Shown here piece after piece: positions 8,675 to 17,004 of a stretch of 64,000 bases of DNA (the first letter of the stretch is position 1; each line of letters opens with the position of its first letter). The translations under genes were made by a program, and so were the position numbers. This stretch comes from Spirillospora albida. Lineage in GTDB: Bacteria > Actinomycetota > Actinomycetes > Streptosporangiales > Streptosporangiaceae. The notes beneath the pieces are model-generated. The model saw only the letters and a program-made list of their open reading frames with translations, was not told the DNA's origin and did not search any database. The stretch covers positions 186,001 through 250,000 of the forward strand of contig NZ_JOFJ01000006.1 of the NCBI RefSeq assembly GCF_000718255.1. The letters run 5' to 3'.

Positions 8675-9418
8675 GTGTCCATGCCGTTCTACGTGTCGCC
8701 CGAACAGCAGATGAAGGACAAGGCGGACTACGCGCGCAAGGGCATCTCGCGCGGCCGCAGCGTCGTCGTCCTCCAGTACGACGACGGCATCCTGTTCGTG
8801 GCGGACAACCCGTCCCGGGCCCTCCACAAGATCAGTGAGATCTACGACCGGATCGCCTTCGCGGCGGTCGGCAAGTACAACGAGTTCGAGAACCTGCGGC
8901 TCGGCGGCGTCCGGTACGCCGACATCAACGGCTACCAGTACGACCGGCGGGACGTGACGGCGCGCGGCCTGGCGAACGTCTACGCGCAGTCGCTCGGCAC
9001 CATCTTCACCGAGACGAACAAGCCCTACGAGGTGGAGCTCGTCGTCGCCGAGGTCGGGGAGGACGCCGGGACCGACCAGATCTACCGGCTGACGTTCGAC
9101 GGCTCCGTCGCCGACGAGCACGGCTACGTGGCGATGGGCGGGCAGGCCGACGCGGTCGCGCAGTCCCTCAAGGACGGCTACCGCGAGGGCTCCTCGCTCG
9201 TGGACGCGCTCCGCACCGCCGTCCGGGCGCTGGAGGCGCAGGACTCCGACCGCCATCTGGAGGCGAAGTCGCTCGAGGTCGCGGTGCTGGACCGCAACCG
9301 CGAGCACCGGCTCTTCAGGCGCCTCACGGCGCGCCGCATCGAGGAGCTTCTCGCCGAGGGGACGGGCGCGGCGCCCGCCGCCGGCGAGGCCTCCGAGGGC
9401 GGCGCCGAGGACGACTGA
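8675..9418 (+). CDS. prcA: 20S proteasome alpha subunit PrcA
   Basis: Structural subunit forming the outer, gating rings of the proteasome and the docking surface for the Mpa C-terminus. The 247-residue protein begins with the alpha-type N-terminal sequence (PFYVSPEQQMKDKADYARKGI), which forms the gate, and ends in an acidic Ala/Gly/Glu-rich tail. The GTG start is 9 bases after AAGGGA; the ATG two codons on is possible. It is cotranscribed with prcB. Confidence 0.95.
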   Translation: MSMPFYVSPEQQMKDKADYARKGISRGRSVVVLQYDDGILFVADNPSRALHKISEIYDRIAFAAVGKYNEFENLRLGGVRYADINGYQYDRRDVTARGLANVYAQSLGTIFTETNKPYEVELVVAEVGEDAGTDQIYRLTFDGSVADEHGYVAMGGQADAVAQSLKDGYREGSSLVDALRTAVRALEAQDSDRHLEAKSLEVAVLDRNREHRLFRRLTARRIEELLAEGTGAAPAAGEASEGGAEDD

Positions 9419-9420
9419 GC

Positions 9421-9457
9421 GCCCGCCGTGCGGGGGTCCGTCGCATTCGCGGCGGGC
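9421..9457 (+). terminator. Hairpin after prcA
   Basis: An 8-bp perfect stem (GCCCGCCG with CGGCGGGC) around a 21-base loop starts 3 bp after the prcA stop and is followed by CCCTTTC. It would separate prcBA from pafA, which has its own promoter. Confidence 0.5.
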
Positions 9458-9507
9458 CCCTTTCACATCGGTCGCATCAGAGACTGCCAAGAAGCGTCCC
9501 GGCCGCA

Positions 9508-9513
9508 TAGGGT
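9508..9513 (+). promoter_or_regulatory. Candidate leaderless -10 element for pafA
   Basis: TAGGGT ends 6 bases before the GTG start of pafA at 9520; there is no ribosome binding site in between. Confidence 0.45.
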
Positions 9514-9519
9514 CGGGGT

Positions 9520-10878
9520 GTGGACAGGCGCATCTTCGGGCTTGAGAACGAGTACGGCGTCACCTGCACCTTCCGCGGCCAGCGGCGGCTGTCACCCGAT
9601 GAGGTGGCCCGCTATCTGTTCCGCAGGGTGGTGTCCTGGGGCCGGAGTAGCAACGTGTTCCTGCGCAACGGCGCGCGCCTCTACTTGGACGTGGGCAGCC
9701 ACCCCGAGTACGCCACGCCCGAGTGCGACAGCGTCGTCGACCTGGTGACCCATGACAAGGCGGGCGAGCGGATCCTGGAGGGCCTGCTCGTCGACGCCGA
9801 GCGGCGCCTGCGCGAGGAGGGCATCGCCGGCGACATCTACCTGTTCAAGAACAACACCGACTCCGCGGGCAACTCCTACGGCTGCCACGAGAACTACCTC
9901 GTCGGGCGGCACGGCGAGTTCGGCCGGCTCGCCGACGTCCTCATCCCGTACCTCGTCACGCGGCAGATCATCTGCGGCGCCGGCAAGGTGCTGCAGACGC
10001 CCCGCGGCGCGGTGTACTGCGTCTCGCAGCGCGCGGAGCACATCTGGGAGGGCGTGTCGTCGGCGACGACCCGGTCCCGCCCGATCATCAACACGCGGGA
10101 CGAGCCGCACGCCGACGCCGAGCGGTTCCGGCGGCTGCACGTCATCGTCGGCGACTCGAACATGAGCGAGACGACGATGCTGCTGAAGGTCGGAGCGACC
10201 GACCTGGTGCTGCGGATGATCGAGGCGGGCGTGGTGATGCGCGACCTCACGCTGGAGAACCCGATCCGGGCGATCCGCGAGGTCAGCCACGACATGACGG
10301 GCCGCCGCAAGGTGCGGCTCGCCAACGGCCGCGAGGCGAGCTCCCTGGAGATCCAGCGGGAGTACTACAGCAAGGCCCGCGACTTCGTGGACGCGCGCGG
10401 CGGCGACGCGACGGCCAAGCGCGTCCTGGACCTGTGGGAGCGGACGCTGCGCGCGGTCGAGACCGGCGACCTCGACCTCGTCGCGCGCGAGATCGACTGG
10501 GTGACGAAGTACAAGCTGATCGAGCGGTACCGGCGCAAGTACGACCTGCCGCTGTCGTCGCCGCGGGTGGCGCAGCTCGACCTCGCCTACCACGACGTCC
10601 ACCGCGACCGGGGCCTGTACTACCTGCTGGAGAAGCGCGGCTCGGTGGAGCGGGTCTCCCGCGACCTGGACATCTTCGAGGCGAAGTCCGTCCCGCCGCA
10701 GACGACGCGGGCGCGGCTGCGCGGCGAGTTCATCCGCAAGGCGCAGGAGAAGCGCCGCGACTTCACCGTCGACTGGGTGCATCTGAAGCTGAACGACCAG
10801 GCGCAGCGGACGGTCCTGTGCAAGGACCCGTTCCGTTCGGTGGACGAGCGGGTCGACAAGCTCATCGCCGGGATGTGA
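9520..10878 (+). CDS. pafA: Pup-protein ligase PafA
   Basis: Uses ATP to join the C-terminal glutamate of deamidated Pup to substrate lysines. The 452-residue protein is a paralogue of Dop encoded earlier in the window, with E9 in FGLENEYG, the catalytic aspartate D57 in ARLYLDVGSHPEYATPE and the shared NNTDSAGNSYGCHENYL block. It lacks the Dop loop. Length is typical. The GTG start is supported by the leaderless promoter and by conservation from the second residue on. Confidence 0.97.
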   Translation: MDRRIFGLENEYGVTCTFRGQRRLSPDEVARYLFRRVVSWGRSSNVFLRNGARLYLDVGSHPEYATPECDSVVDLVTHDKAGERILEGLLVDAERRLREEGIAGDIYLFKNNTDSAGNSYGCHENYLVGRHGEFGRLADVLIPYLVTRQIICGAGKVLQTPRGAVYCVSQRAEHIWEGVSSATTRSRPIINTRDEPHADAERFRRLHVIVGDSNMSETTMLLKVGATDLVLRMIEAGVVMRDLTLENPIRAIREVSHDMTGRRKVRLANGREASSLEIQREYYSKARDFVDARGGDATAKRVLDLWERTLRAVETGDLDLVAREIDWVTKYKLIERYRRKYDLPLSSPRVAQLDLAYHDVHRDRGLYYLLEKRGSVERVSRDLDIFEAKSVPPQTTRARLRGEFIRKAQEKRRDFTVDWVHLKLNDQAQRTVLCKDPFRSVDERVDKLIAGM

Positions 10879-10904
10879 CCGCCGCAAGCGACCGTACGGG
10901 CCGG

Positions 10905-10943
10905 TAGGGTGAGCGCGCACAGCGCTCACCACCCCCCGAAGGA
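10905..10943 (+). promoter_or_regulatory. FKBP gene -10 element with overlapping hairpin/operator and ribosome binding site
   Basis: TAGGGT at 10905-10910 is the likely -10. Overlapping it, GGTGAGCGC (10908-10916) and GCGCTCACC (10922-10930) form a perfect 9-bp inverted repeat around GCACA. It could be a repressor site or a hairpin near the 5' end of the mRNA. GAAGGA at 10938-10943 is the ribosome binding site. Confidence 0.5.
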
Positions 10944-10948
10944 CTCGC

Positions 10949-11911
10949 ATGCACCGTCGTGTTGGACCGCGTCTTGGACAGGGTCGTCTCGCCGCCCTCA
11001 CCGCGGCCGCCGTGCTGGCCGCGCCGCTGACGCTCGCCGCCTGCTCGGGTGGCGGCGATCCCGGCGTGACGGTGAAGGGCGACTTCGGGACGCGTCCCGA
11101 GGTGACGTTCCCCAAGGGCGGCCCGGACGACTCCTTCGCCGTGGAGACCGTGGTGAAGGGCGAGAAGGGGCCGGAGGCGCGCAAGGGCGACCTCGTCGTG
11201 GCGGACTACGTCGGGTACCGGTGGAACGACGGGGGCCGCAAGCTCATCGCGTCCAGCTACGCGGAGGGCAAGCCCGGCGCGTTCCCGACGAGTTCGGTCG
11301 TGCCCGGCCTGGCGAAGGCCCTGGACGGCTCGCGGGCCGGGTCCCGGGTCGTGGCGCGCATCCCCCCGAAGGAGGGGTACGGGTCGTCGGGCGACAGCAA
11401 GCACCAGGTGGGCGCCGGTGACACGCTCGTGTACGTGCTGGACGTCCGCGCGGTCTACCCGAAGACGGCGGGGCCGGACGGGACGCGCCAGGCGCCGCTG
11501 AACGACCCGGCCCTGCCCAAGGTGGCCGACGCGGCGGCCGGGCGGACGCCGGCCGTGACGGTGCCGAAGGCGGCGCCGCCGAAGCGGCTGCAGGTGCGGA
11601 CGCTCGTCCAGGGCAAGGGCGCCGCCGTCGGCAAGGGGCAGCTCCTCGCGCTCCAGTACGCCGGCTACTACTGGCGCGACGGGAAGGCGTTCAACTCGTC
11701 CTGGCAGGCGGGCCACCCGTACGGGATCACGATCGGGACGGGCCAGGTCATGAAGGGCTGGGACCAGGGCCTCGTGGGGCAGAAGGTCGGCAGCCGGGTG
11801 CTGCTGGTCGTGCCGCCGTCCCTCGGCTACGGCGCGAAGGGCCTGCCCAAGGCGGGGATCAAGGGGACCGACACCCTCGTCTTCGTCGTCGACATCCTCG
11901 GCGCCCACTGA
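10949..11911 (+). CDS. Lipoprotein with two FKBP-type peptidyl-prolyl isomerase domains
   Basis: Secreted, lipid-anchored folding factor that isomerises prolyl bonds outside the membrane. The 320-residue protein has a signal peptide ending in the lipobox LAAC (Cys about 32). A first, more diverged FKBP domain spans roughly residues 65-165 and a second, better conserved one 205-320, with the hallmark GWDQGLVGQKVGSR and YGAKG near the end. Proteins of this type normally sit just after pafA in actinobacteria, as here. No functional link to the proteasome can be read from the sequence. Confidence 0.9.
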   Translation: MHRRVGPRLGQGRLAALTAAAVLAAPLTLAACSGGGDPGVTVKGDFGTRPEVTFPKGGPDDSFAVETVVKGEKGPEARKGDLVVADYVGYRWNDGGRKLIASSYAEGKPGAFPTSSVVPGLAKALDGSRAGSRVVARIPPKEGYGSSGDSKHQVGAGDTLVYVLDVRAVYPKTAGPDGTRQAPLNDPALPKVADAAAGRTPAVTVPKAAPPKRLQVRTLVQGKGAAVGKGQLLALQYAGYYWRDGKAFNSSWQAGHPYGITIGTGQVMKGWDQGLVGQKVGSRVLLVVPPSLGYGAKGLPKAGIKGTDTLVFVVDILGAH

Positions 11912-11951
11912 CACGGCGCCCCGACGCGGCGCCCACTAACGCGTACGCCGG

Positions 11952-11964
11952 TTGTTCTTAGAAT
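11952..11964 (+). promoter_or_regulatory. Promoter and putative operator of the Cys-rich regulator
   Basis: TTGTTCTTAGAA (11952-11963) overlaps a TAGAAT -10 (11959-11964) that ends 6 bases before the GTG start, so the gene is probably leaderless. The reverse complement of the same 12-mer, with one change, recurs at 12603-12614 in front of the next gene. Confidence 0.55.
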
Positions 11965-11970
11965 GGCCGG

Positions 11971-12624
11971 GTGGAGGACATCGACGCGATCGCGCTGCTG
12001 CAGGACCCCGTCCGGCGCCGCCTTTACGAGTACGTGGCGGCCCAGGGGCGCGAGGTGGGGCGCAACGAGGCGGCGGAGGCGGCCGGGGTGCAGCGCACCC
12101 TGGCCGCGTTCCATCTCGACAAGCTGGCCGAGGCGGGGCTGCTGGAGGCCGGCAGCCGCCGCCTGACGGGCCGGTCGGGGCCGGGCGCGGGGCGTCCGGC
12201 GAAGGTGTACCGCCCCGCGCCCGGCGAGCGCGCCGTGTCGCTGCCCGCGCGCGACTACCGGACGGCCGCCGGGCTGCTGGCGGAGGCGGCCGAGGCGGCG
12301 GGCCTGGACCGGGAGCTCCAGGACGCCGCGCGCCGCCGCGGCCGCGCCCTGCGGGGGCCCGCCGGGTCGTGCGGGGACATCGACGCCGTGGCGGAGCTGC
12401 TGGCTGCGCGCGGCTACGGGCCGGTCCGGGAGGACGGCGCCGTGCGCATGCGCAACTGCCCGTTCCACGCCGTGGCGGAGGACTTCCCGCCGCTCATCTG
12501 CGGCATGAACCTGGCGCTCCTGGAGGGCCTCCTGGAGGGCTCGGACGGGGTCCGCGCGCGCATGGACCCCCGGCCGGGGTGGTGCTGCGTCGTGGCCGAG
12601 CCTTCTAAAAACAATCAGAATTGA
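11971..12624 (+). CDS. Winged-helix transcriptional regulator with Cys-rich C-terminal domain
   Basis: Predicted DNA-binding repressor or sensor of 217 residues. Residues 5-80 form an ArsR/MarR-like winged helix (LLQDPVRRRLYEYV, RTLAAFHLDKLAEAGLL). The C-terminal half carries C134, C163, H166, C177, C205 and C206; NCPFHAVAE and ICGMNLALLEGLL are typical of a group of actinobacterial regulators related to SufR, suggesting a metal or iron-sulfur site. The ligand is inferred only. It lies in the proteasome cluster but is not a usual member. Matching sequence elements before it and before the DUF3291 gene suggest that it controls both. Confidence 0.8.
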   Translation: MEDIDAIALLQDPVRRRLYEYVAAQGREVGRNEAAEAAGVQRTLAAFHLDKLAEAGLLEAGSRRLTGRSGPGAGRPAKVYRPAPGERAVSLPARDYRTAAGLLAEAAEAAGLDRELQDAARRRGRALRGPAGSCGDIDAVAELLAARGYGPVREDGAVRMRNCPFHAVAEDFPPLICGMNLALLEGLLEGSDGVRARMDPRPGWCCVVAEPSKNNQN

Positions 12625-12626
12625 CA
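12603..12626 (+). promoter_or_regulatory. Second regulator site and -35 element for the DUF3291 gene
   Basis: TTCTAAAAACAA (12603-12614) is the reverse complement of TTGTTTTTAGAA, matching the element at 11952-11963 in 11 of 12 positions. CAATCAGAATTG (12612-12623) is an inverted repeat, and TTGACA at 12621-12626 is a consensus -35 that overlaps the regulator stop codon. Confidence 0.55.
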
Positions 12627-12657
12627 TAGAAGTGGCGGACATGATGGGGTGGGTCCC

Positions 12658-13134
12658 ATGACGGGACACCACCTCGCCCAGTTCAACCTCGCCACCCTGA
12701 CCGCCCCGCTGGACTCGCCCGCCCTCGCCGACTTCGTCGCGCTGCTCGACCCGGTCAACGCGCTGGCCGACGCCGCGCCCGGCTTCGTCTGGCGGCTGAC
12801 CGAGGAGGGCGAGCCGGACGCCACCGGCCTGCGCCCCGCCGGCCACGACGTGATCATCAACTACTCGGTCTGGGAGTCCGCGGAGACGCTCTGGGACTTC
12901 GTCTACCGCACCCCCCACCTCGACACCATGCGGCGGCGCCGCGAGTGGTTCCGCAGGCACGCCGAGGCGCACCTCGTCCTGTGGTGGATCCCGGCCGGGT
13001 ACACGCCGACCGTGGAGGAGGCCATGGAGCGGCTGGCCCACCTGCGCGGGCACGGGCCGTCCCCGCGCGCGTTCACGTTCGCCTCGGCCTTCACCGCCCG
13101 GGAGGCGGAGGACGCCGAGGCGGTCGTCTCCTGA
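12658..13134 (+). CDS. DUF3291 domain protein
   Basis: Protein of 158 residues in the DUF3291 family, related in fold to antibiotic-biosynthesis monooxygenase-type ferredoxin-like barrels. It shows the family blocks LAQFNLATL at the start, PGFVWRL at about 43-49, and the WWIPAGYTPTVEEAMERL segment near 110. No catalytic residues are established for this family. The ATG was chosen over an in-frame GTG three codons upstream because it lies at the right distance from the TTGACA promoter and conserved sequence starts there. Probably controlled by the adjacent Cys-rich regulator. Confidence 0.82.
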   Translation: MTGHHLAQFNLATLTAPLDSPALADFVALLDPVNALADAAPGFVWRLTEEGEPDATGLRPAGHDVIINYSVWESAETLWDFVYRTPHLDTMRRRREWFRRHAEAHLVLWWIPAGYTPTVEEAMERLAHLRGHGPSPRAFTFASAFTAREAEDAEAVVS

Positions 13135-13135
13135 C

Positions 13136-14215
13136 CTACGGCAGCGCCGCGGTGTGGCGGCCCGCCGCGGCGGCCGCCAGGAAGTAGGGGAGGTCCTCCT
13201 CCAGGCGGCGGCCCATCGTCGACATCCGGACGCCCCAGTCCTTCTCCGCCCTGCTCAGGGCGTCGTGGAGGCCGTCCACCGCCACGGGGACCAGCTCGTG
13301 CCGGTCGCCCAGGGCGGCGGCGTCGGCCGCGACCCGCTGGCCGAACTCGCCGCCAAGCTCCGGGACGGGGATCACGGCGCGGGCGAGGGCCACCCGCCCG
13401 TAGGCGGTGAGGGAGTGGTGCGAGACGCCGATGTGGCGCTCGCGGGCGTCGCCCTCGCTGACGCGCAGCGACCCGACCGGGCGGCCGCCGAGGACCGCCG
13501 CCGCGTTGATCGCCTCGCCGGCGGACACTCCCGAGAACCCCCACCTGGTGCCGGTGCCCAGATTGCCGGGGCCCTGCGCCACGATGATCACGTCGGCGCC
13601 GAGGACGAGCCGGGCCGCCAGCAGCCCGGTGTGGACGGTGACCGCCTCCAGATCGCCGCCGAACGCCTGGCCGACGGTGACCGTCGCGGCCAGAGCGCCG
13701 GCCTCCTTCAGCCGCGCGATCGACATCGAGAACCAGGCGGGGAGCGCGCCCCCGTCCGGCATCACGTAGACCGCGCGGGTGCCGGGCCGCGCCGCCAGCA
13801 GGCCCGCGAGGATCGGCGGCAGGGCCGAGTGCAGGTCGGCGACCACGACGGGCGCGCCGCCGAGGGAGTCGGCGTCGCGCAGGATCGCGTGGTGCGGCGA
13901 GTCCTGCTCGTCGGCGCCCAGCACGGTGGCCTGCAGCGGCGTGTAGCGGGCCTTCACCAGGTGCCCGGGGCCGGACGGGTCGGGCGGGAGCCGGTCGGGG
14001 ACCGCGACGACCATCGCGTAGCCGCCCGTCCCGAGCCCCATCGCCAAGGCCGTAGTGTTGAGCAGGACGGAATCGCCCGGCTCGGGCCGCCCGACGAGGG
14101 CGGGATACGCCAGGGCCCGGCGAGCCCCGTCCCCCTCGATCTCGACGTCCAGTTCGACCGCCCCGGGCCATTCGCGACGAATGCCGATCACTGTGCCTTT
14201 GCGCCATCGGATCAC
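13136..14215 (-). CDS. DUF3866 family protein
   Basis: Protein of 359 residues, convergent with the DUF3291 gene and divergent from pafB. It begins VIRWRKGTVIGIRREWPGAVELDVE and contains ARYTPLQATVLGADEQDSPHHA and IIVAQGPGNLGTGTRWGFSGVSAGEAINAA-like blocks that define DUF3866. Function unknown. Its position next to pafBC is common in actinobacteria, so it is a conserved neighbour of the Pup genes. The GTG start follows TACCGT (minus strand, 14229-14224) by 8 bases, consistent with a leaderless mRNA. No signal peptide is seen. Confidence 0.85.
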   Translation of the reverse strand: MIRWRKGTVIGIRREWPGAVELDVEIEGDGARRALAYPALVGRPEPGDSVLLNTTALAMGLGTGGYAMVVAVPDRLPPDPSGPGHLVKARYTPLQATVLGADEQDSPHHAILRDADSLGGAPVVVADLHSALPPILAGLLAARPGTRAVYVMPDGGALPAWFSMSIARLKEAGALAATVTVGQAFGGDLEAVTVHTGLLAARLVLGADVIIVAQGPGNLGTGTRWGFSGVSAGEAINAAAVLGGRPVGSLRVSEGDARERHIGVSHHSLTAYGRVALARAVIPVPELGGEFGQRVAADAAALGDRHELVPVAVDGLHDALSRAEKDWGVRMSTMGRRLEEDLPYFLAAAAAGRHTAALP

Positions 14216-14284
14216 ACCGGGAAACGGTAGCGTCCTGAGCGACGGTACGGGGGGACGCCCCGGGAGCTGAGAGGTGATGGCGAC

Positions 14285-15274
14285 GTGTCGCGGCGCAAGA
14301 CCGAGCGGCTGCTCAACCTGGTGGTGTGCCTGCTCGCCACCAGACGCTACCTGACCGCCGAGCAGATCCGCCGGGCGGTTCCCGGCTACCCCGACGCCGG
14401 CGAGGCCTTCAAGCGCATGTTCGAGCGCGACAAGGAGGAGCTGCGCGAGCTCGGCATCCCCCTGGAGGTCGGCAGCGACCTGGACGGGGGCGGCGGCGAC
14501 GAGATCGGCTACCGCATCCCGCCGCAGGACTACGAGCTCCCCGACGTCCACCTCACCCCCGACGAGGCGGCCGTGCTCGGCCTCGCCGCCCGGGTGTGGC
14601 AGCGGGCCAGCATGGCGGAGGCCGCCTCCGGCGCCCTGCTGAAGCTGCGCGCGGCCGGGGTCGAGACCGACTCCGGCACCGCCGTCGGCATCGAGCCCCG
14701 CGTCGACGCCGGCGAGCCGGCGTTCACCGCGCTGTGGGAGGCGGTCCGCGACCGCCGCCCGGTCGCGTTCTCCTACCAGGGCATCGGACGGACGTCCGCC
14801 GCGCGCCGCCACCTGGAGCCGTGGGGCGTCGTCAGCCGCCGCGGCCGCTGGTACGTCGCCGGCCACGACCGCGACCGCGACGAGGAGCGGGTGTTCCGGC
14901 TCAGCCGCATCGTCGGCGAGGTGGTCCCGGACGGCCCGCCCGGCACCGTCACCGTCCCCGAGGGCGTCGACGTGCGGCGCCTCGCGTTCGACCGGAGCGA
15001 ACCGGTGACCGAGCGGCGCCCGGCGACCGTGCTGCTGCGCTCCGGGGCCGCCCAGGGGCCGCGCCGCTGGGCCAGGGACGTCAGGCCGGCGCGGGAGGAG
15101 GGCTGGGACGAGGCCGTCCTGACCTTCCGCGACGTCGACTGGTTCGCCCCATACCTGGCCCGGTTCGCCGACGACCTCGTCGTGCTCGACCCGCCCGACC
15201 TGCGGGAGGCCGTGATCCACCAGCTCAAGTCCGTCCTCGCGGGGAACGGCGACGGGGAAGGGGCGGGCCGATGA
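14285..15274 (+). CDS. pafB: WYL-domain transcriptional regulator PafB
   Basis: Partner of PafC in the heterodimeric activator of the mycobacterial DNA-damage response; named for its place beside pafA but not needed for pupylation. The 329-residue protein has an N-terminal winged helix (about 1-75), then a WYL domain from about 150 with the ligand-facing motif RGRWYVAGHDRDRDEERVFRLSRI, and a C-terminal WCX extension. GAGAGGTGA at 14269-14277 supports the GTG start. The stop overlaps the pafC start (ATGA), so the pair is translationally coupled. Confidence 0.93.
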   Translation: MSRRKTERLLNLVVCLLATRRYLTAEQIRRAVPGYPDAGEAFKRMFERDKEELRELGIPLEVGSDLDGGGGDEIGYRIPPQDYELPDVHLTPDEAAVLGLAARVWQRASMAEAASGALLKLRAAGVETDSGTAVGIEPRVDAGEPAFTALWEAVRDRRPVAFSYQGIGRTSAARRHLEPWGVVSRRGRWYVAGHDRDRDEERVFRLSRIVGEVVPDGPPGTVTVPEGVDVRRLAFDRSEPVTERRPATVLLRSGAAQGPRRWARDVRPAREEGWDEAVLTFRDVDWFAPYLARFADDLVVLDPPDLREAVIHQLKSVLAGNGDGEGAGR

Positions 15275-16299
15275 CCGCGAAGACCGCCGGCGGCGGGCGC
15301 GGGACCGGGCGCGGCGCGTCCGGGACCTCGACCGACAGGCTCGCCCGCCTGCTCGCGCTCGTCCCCTACGTGGTGAACCGCGACTCGGTCATGCTGGGCG
15401 AGGCCGCGGCCGCGTTCGGGATCTCCGAGAAGCAGCTGATCGACGACCTCAACCTGCTGTGGTGCGTGGAGCTGCGGGCCCCCGACCCGTACTGCCCGAT
15501 CGACCTGTCCTACGAGGGCGGCGAGATCACCGTGGCGGAGGCCGAGTCGATCGCCCGGCCGCTGCGGCTGAAGGTCGACGAGGCCAGCGCGCTGCTGGTG
15601 GCGCTGCGGATGCTCGCCGACATCCCGGGCCTGGACGGCGACCGGGACGCGCTCAGCCGGGTGATCGCGAAGCTGGAGGGGGCCGCCGGCGCCGCCGCCG
15701 CGCCGAGCAGCCAGGTCGCCGTGGAGGTGGACGCCTGGGCCGGGGCCGGCCGGGCGGGCGGACCCGGCGCGGGCGCCCTGCTCCGCGAGGCCATCGCCGC
15801 CGGGCGCCGCGTCCACCTGTCCTACTACGTGCCCGCGCGCGACGAGAACACCGAGCGGGACGTCGACCCCATGCGGCTGCTGGTCGTGGACGGCACGACC
15901 TACCTGGAGGGCTGGTGCCGCCGCGCCGAGGCGGTCCGGCTGTTCAAGCTCGACCGGATCACCGACCTGGCCGTCCTGGACGTGCCCGCGCAGGTCCCCG
16001 CCGACGCCGAGCCGATCGACGTCGACGCGGGGCTGTTCCGGCCCTCGGACGCGGACGTGCGGGTCACCCTCGAACTCACGCCCCGGGGCCGCTGGGTCGC
16101 CGACCACTACCCCTGCGAGAGCGTCGACGAGCTCGGCGAGGGCCGCCTGCGGGTCGTCCTGCGCACCCCCGACACCCGCTGGGTGCGGGGCCTCGCCCTG
16201 CGCCTCGGGGACCAGGGCCGCATCGTGGAGCCCGCCGAGCTGGCGGGGGCCGTCCGCGACGACGCCGCCAGGGCCCTTGCGCGATACGGCCTGGCGTGA
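15271..16299 (+). CDS. pafC: WYL-domain transcriptional regulator PafC
   Basis: Second half of the PafBC activator. The 342-residue protein starts with a low-complexity Gly/Thr stretch (1-20), then a winged helix (RLARLLALVPYVVNRD, AAAFGISEKQLIDDLNLLW) and a WYL domain with VHLSYYVPARDENTERDVDPMRLLVVDGTTYLEGWCRRAEAVRLFKLDRI-like sequence (about 175-230). It overlaps pafB by 4 bases. The tat genes and helicase downstream are the usual neighbours. Confidence 0.93.
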   Translation: MTAKTAGGGRGTGRGASGTSTDRLARLLALVPYVVNRDSVMLGEAAAAFGISEKQLIDDLNLLWCVELRAPDPYCPIDLSYEGGEITVAEAESIARPLRLKVDEASALLVALRMLADIPGLDGDRDALSRVIAKLEGAAGAAAAPSSQVAVEVDAWAGAGRAGGPGAGALLREAIAAGRRVHLSYYVPARDENTERDVDPMRLLVVDGTTYLEGWCRRAEAVRLFKLDRITDLAVLDVPAQVPADAEPIDVDAGLFRPSDADVRVTLELTPRGRWVADHYPCESVDELGEGRLRVVLRTPDTRWVRGLALRLGDQGRIVEPAELAGAVRDDAARALARYGLA

Positions 16300-16320
16300 G
16301 CGTCCCCGCGCCGGGTCGGA

Positions 16321-16326
16321 TACGGT
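16321..16326 (+). promoter_or_regulatory. Candidate leaderless -10 element
   Basis: TACGGT ends 7 bases before the GTG start of the small membrane protein gene. Confidence 0.35.
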
Positions 16327-16333
16327 GACGGGC

Positions 16334-16555
16334 GTGGCGTGGATTCCCGTTTCGGTGACGCTGGGCTTCGTCGGGCTGGCCGTGCTCGCCTACTGCTCGT
16401 TCAAGGTGTGGCTGGGCGTCCGGCGGTTCGGACGTGAACTGGAGCGCACCAGGCGGCGGCTGGAACCGAAACGGGCGGCGTTGCGCGATGAACTCTCCCG
16501 GCTGCAGGATGCTCCCACGCCACAACCCCCGGAGGACGGCGTACGATCGTCCTGA
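16334..16555 (+). CDS. Small single-span membrane protein between pafC and tatA
   Basis: Predicted protein of 73 residues. One membrane helix (about residues 6-28, VSVTLGFVGLAVLAYCSFKVWLG) is followed by a basic, Arg-rich amphipathic helix and a Pro-rich tail. No known domain. The GTG was preferred over a start 57 bases upstream because that one lies inside pafC and a leaderless promoter is found just before this GTG. A small gene is often found at this point in actinobacterial pafC-tatA clusters. Confidence 0.65.
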   Translation: MAWIPVSVTLGFVGLAVLAYCSFKVWLGVRRFGRELERTRRRLEPKRAALRDELSRLQDAPTPQPPEDGVRSS

Positions 16556-16583
16556 GGTACACCCTGCTGAAGAGGATCAGACC

Positions 16584-16949
16584 ATGCCGAACATTGGGGC
16601 CACCGAGGCGCTCATTCTCCTGCTCGTCGTTCTGCTGATCTTCGGGTCCGCCAAGCTCCCGCAGCTCGCCCGCTCGCTGGGCAAGTCGGCGCGCATCCTC
16701 AAGGCCGAGACCAAGGGCCTGCACGACGACGATGACGCGGACAAGCCGGCCGCTCCCGCCGCTCCCGCCGCCGCGCCCGCCCCGGGGGCCGACGCCGCCC
16801 GCGACCGCGCCGCGCAGCTGCGCGAGGAGGCCGCCCGCCTGGAGCGCGAGGCCGCGGCGCAGGAGCCCGGCCGGCAGCAGGGCGCGCTCCCCTCGGGCGA
16901 GGCGATCCAGGGCGTGCCGGTGTCGGACTACACCCGCAAGAACCACTGA
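16584..16949 (+). CDS. tatA: Twin-arginine translocase subunit TatA
   Basis: Forms the pore-like oligomer of the Tat system that exports folded proteins. The 121-residue protein has the N-terminal membrane helix (residues 6-22), then the FGSAKLPQLARSLGKSARI amphipathic helix (TatA hallmark F-G-x-x-KLP), and a long Ala/Pro/Glu-rich tail. AGAGGAT supplies the ribosome binding site. tatC follows after 55 bp. Confidence 0.95.
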   Translation: MPNIGATEALILLLVVLLIFGSAKLPQLARSLGKSARILKAETKGLHDDDDADKPAAPAAPAAAPAPGADAARDRAAQLREEAARLEREAAAQEPGRQQGALPSGEAIQGVPVSDYTRKNH

Positions 16950-17004
16950 GCCTCCCCCTCCTCCGAGCGGAACGGACCGGCACGCCGGTGAGACGGTGAC
17001 CACG

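Noticed and set aside
12649..12657. Alternative GTG start for the DUF3291 gene
   Set aside because: It adds three residues and lies too close to the likely transcript start; the ATG at 12658 fits better.
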